Below, piece after piece: positions 62,394-64,000 of a stretch of 64,000 nt of DNA. The DNA is taken from contig NZ_SGXJ01000001.1 of NCBI RefSeq assembly GCF_004216905.1, positions 1,426,001 through 1,490,000 of the forward strand, written 5' to 3'. The DNA comes from Kribbella sp. VKM Ac-2569 (GTDB lineage: Bacteria; Actinomycetota; Actinomycetes; Propionibacteriales; Kribbellaceae). The notes beneath the pieces were generated by a model. The model was given only the letters and a program-made list of their open reading frames with translations. It was not told the DNA's origin and searched no databases. Each line of letters starts with the position of its first letter. Position 1 is the first letter of the stretch. The position numbers were made by a program, and so were the translations under genes.

Positions 62394-63332
62394 TCAGACG
62401 GCGGGTGGGACGGCCACGATCTTGCCGTGGATCTGTCCCGTCTCGGCCTGCTGGTGGATCGTGGGCAGCTCGCTCAGCGGCACGCGCCGGGCGATCTCGA
62501 CGTGGAGGTCGCCGCTGTCGATGAGGGCGACGAGGTTCGAGAGCACGTCCGCGTCGGGGTGGACGAAGATCGTGGCCGCGCGCACGTTTCGCTCCTCGTC
62601 GCCGGGCGTCGTCACGGTCGGGGTCGTGGAGACGACAACACCGCCGTCACGAACCCGTGTTACCAGGGCGGTGAACCCGTCCGGGGTGATCGGGGCCAGG
62701 TTGAGCAGTACGTCGACAGGCTCGGTGACCGCATCGAGCACAGAGGTGGCCGTGTGGTCGATGATCTCGTCCGCACCGGCCGCCTTGACGATCTCGCTGC
62801 TGCGCGGGCTCGCCGTGGCGATGACGTGCGCACCGGCGCGCTTCGCCAGCTGTACGGCGTACCCGCCCACCGGGCCGCCGGCACCGTTGATCAGCACCCG
62901 CTGACCTGCCTTGAGTTCGCCGGCCTCGAAGAGTGCTTGTGAGGCGGTGAGTCCGACCGACGGCAACCCGGCAGCATCGGCAAGCGGGATGCGCACCGGA
63001 GCCTTCACCAGTGCGTCCGCCGGAGCGACGACGTACTGCGCTGCCGAACCGTCAGCGTTCATGGGGATGAACCCGACGACGTTCTCGCCCACGGTGAGGC
63101 CATCCACCCCGTCGCCGAGCGCGTCGATCGTGCCGGAGACGTCGTAGCCCGGAACGTGCGGCAGCGTCACCGGGATCGGCAGAAAACCGCCGCGGATGCC
63201 GCCGTCGGCCGGGTTGTACGCCGACCCCGCGACCAGGATGCGCACCTCACCCGCGCCGGGGACCGGCTGGTCGGCGTCCTCGTAGCGCAGAACCTCGGGG
63301 CCGCCCGTTGCGTGGAACCGTACTGCCTTCAT
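62394..63332 (-). CDS. NADP-dependent quinone-oxidoreductase-like MDR protein
   Basis: A 312-residue medium-chain dehydrogenase/reductase without zinc ligands, of the quinone oxidoreductase type. The N-terminus MKAVRFHATGGPEVLRYED is typical; the NADP loop is INGAGGPVGGYAVQLAKRAGA near residue 145. Start ATG 63332 with AAGGGA eight bases upstream; the open frame to 63431 covers the operators. It is divergent from a MarR regulator with three operator copies between them, an arrangement typical of electrophile- or quinone-inducible detoxification. Confidence 0.9.
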   Translation of the reverse strand: MKAVRFHATGGPEVLRYEDADQPVPGAGEVRILVAGSAYNPADGGIRGGFLPIPVTLPHVPGYDVSGTIDALGDGVDGLTVGENVVGFIPMNADGSAAQYVVAPADALVKAPVRIPLADAAGLPSVGLTASQALFEAGELKAGQRVLINGAGGPVGGYAVQLAKRAGAHVIATASPRSSEIVKAAGADEIIDHTATSVLDAVTEPVDVLLNLAPITPDGFTALVTRVRDGGVVVSTTPTVTTPGDEERNVRAATIFVHPDADVLSNLVALIDSGDLHVEIARRVPLSELPTIHQQAETGQIHGKIVAVPPAV

Positions 63333-63355
63333 GATCTGTTTCCCTTCGGTGATGT

Positions 63356-63371
63356 GCTTCGGATTCGAAGC
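63356..63371. promoter_or_regulatory. MarR operator 1
   Basis: GCTTCGGATTCGAAGC: six-base inverted repeats GCTTCG/CGAAGC around four bases. Closest to the oxidoreductase start. Confidence 0.7.
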
Positions 63372-63393
63372 AACTGAGAACCACCGTAGCGCT

Positions 63394-63409
63394 GCTTCGA
63401 AGTCGAAGC
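63394..63409. promoter_or_regulatory. MarR operator 2
   Basis: GCTTCGAAGTCGAAGC: same inverted repeats and spacing as operator 1. Twenty bases separate its centre from operator 3. Confidence 0.75.
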
Positions 63410-63413
63410 AAGT

Positions 63414-63429
63414 GCTTCGAGTTAGAAGC
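63414..63429. promoter_or_regulatory. MarR operator 3
   Basis: GCTTCGAGTTAGAAGC, one base off the perfect repeat; with flanks it forms AGTGCTTC/GAAGCACT arms. It lies just before GATAAA (63433-63438), a possible -10 of the MarR gene. Confidence 0.7.
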
Positions 63430-63446
63430 ACTGATAAACTCGGCCC

Positions 63447-63959
63447 ATGACCTCACCGCGGCCTTCTCTGGACGCCACGCAGCTGGGCGCGTACTTCGCC
63501 CTCATCGAGGCGAGCAGCCTGCTGAAGCACGCCGTCGAGCAGCAACTGCGAGAGGCCGGGGACCTCAGCTACGTGCAGTTCCAGCTCCTGGCCACCCTCG
63601 GCGACTCCCCGACGGGCAGTCAGCGGATGACCGATCTGGCCGACGGTGTCGTCTACAGCCGCAGCGGACTGACCTACCAGGCCCAGACGCTGGAGAAGCG
63701 GGACCTCGTGACCCGGACGCAGTCCTCCGATGACGAGCGCAGCACCACCGTCACCATCACCGACGAGGGACGTGCCGTGCTCGCGACGGTCTTCCCTGGT
63801 CACATCGCGGTCCTCGACGACCTGCTGTTCGCCCCGCTGTCCCGCTCCGACATCGAGACACTCGCCGACATCCTCGCCCGCGCACGAGACCATATGCGTC
63901 GGACGCCGCCGCGGTCGGCGGCACCACGGCGACGCAGGAAAACAACCCAAGCTCCCTAG
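63447..63959 (+). CDS. MarR-family regulator
   Basis: A 170-residue MarR repressor. The winged helix spans about residues 45-105 (YVQFQLLATLGDSPTGSQRMTDLADGVVYSRSGLTYQAQTLEKRDLV in outline), with the wing DDERSTTVTITDEGR. The C-terminus is arginine-rich. No ribosome site precedes ATG 63447, and a GATAAA -10-like box ends nine bases upstream, so a leaderless transcript is plausible. It most likely represses itself and the divergent oxidoreductase through the three operators at 63356-63429. Confidence 0.9.
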   Translation: MTSPRPSLDATQLGAYFALIEASSLLKHAVEQQLREAGDLSYVQFQLLATLGDSPTGSQRMTDLADGVVYSRSGLTYQAQTLEKRDLVTRTQSSDDERSTTVTITDEGRAVLATVFPGHIAVLDDLLFAPLSRSDIETLADILARARDHMRRTPPRSAAPRRRRKTTQAP

Positions 63960-64000
63960 GTCGTTCCTGTGCGGTGTCCTAGATTGCGAAGAGACGGCGG

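Noticed and set aside
63356..63429. Repeated GCTTCG/CGAAGC units as a CRISPR-like or repeat array
   Set aside because: Irregular spacing, 16-base dyads and position between divergent regulator and target genes identify them as operators.

Overview
This window looks like chromosomal DNA of a high-GC actinomycete, most likely a soil saprophyte of the Kribbella type. That placement is an inference from the GC-rich codon use, an F420-type oxidoreductase, a mycothiol-type MDMPI-fold protein, a RheA/Hsp18 heat-shock pair and the density of LacI/CUT1 sugar loci. No rRNA, tRNA, CRISPR array, insertion sequence or prophage was recognised. About 54 genes are called. Twelve encode glycoside hydrolases (GH127, three GH32, GH172, two GH78, GH43-like, GH29, GH95, GH36, GH2) and four are complete ABC sugar importers, apart from ATPases shared by the three CUT1 systems.

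Region by region. (1) 1-1874: a truncated amidohydrolase and a luciferase-like F420 oxidoreductase. (2) 1892-5085: a GH127 beta-L-arabinofuranosidase-like gene coupled by TGATG to a LarA-family nickel-pincer racemase/epimerase. (3) 5258-18522: a divergent fructan locus. LacI, OppD and OppF lie on the minus strand. A family-5 binding protein, OppB, OppC, an atypical GH32, a beta-fructofuranosidase, GH172 and a Tat-exported GH32 resembling levan fructotransferase lie on the plus strand. Matching LacI operators sit directly after the -10 of both divergent promoters. The reading is: levan is cleaved outside, small fructans or difructose anhydrides are imported by a peptide-type ABC system, and cytosolic GH32/GH172 enzymes finish the job. 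(4) 18557-22322: an aldo/keto reductase, then an XRE regulator-SDR pair divergent from a zinc alcohol dehydrogenase. (5) 22308-29203: a rhamnoside operon (binding protein, two permeases, LacI, GH78) with two tandem LacI operators. (6) 29265-36885: a phosphotransferase, a second GH78, and an MMPL exporter with a two-component system. (7) 36875-49640: a fucoside locus. GH95, two LplBC-type permeases, binding protein, GH29 and GH43-like genes are divergent from L-fuconate dehydratase, a FadR-type GntR regulator and a GH36 alpha-galactosidase. (8) 49684-53205: RheA-like repressor/Hsp20 pair with a textbook operator, a small odd ORF, CGNR regulator plus NmrA-like protein, and a TetR. (9) 53351-58193: a glucuronide operon (CUT1 importer plus UidA-like beta-glucuronidase). 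(10) 58243-63959: amidase, hemerythrin-like protein, a membrane/coiled-coil protein, a small protein, MDMPI-fold protein, and a quinone-oxidoreductase/MarR pair with three operators.

The most unexpected signal is a roughly 70-bp element, present once upstream of the GH127-larA pair (minus strand, 5158-5227) and once upstream of L-fuconate dehydratase (plus strand, 45448-45515). The two copies share three long identical blocks in the same order and orientation. This suggests that the GH127/LarA pair, 40 kb away, belongs to the same regulon as the fucoside/sugar-acid locus, and that the LarA homologue may act on a sugar acid.
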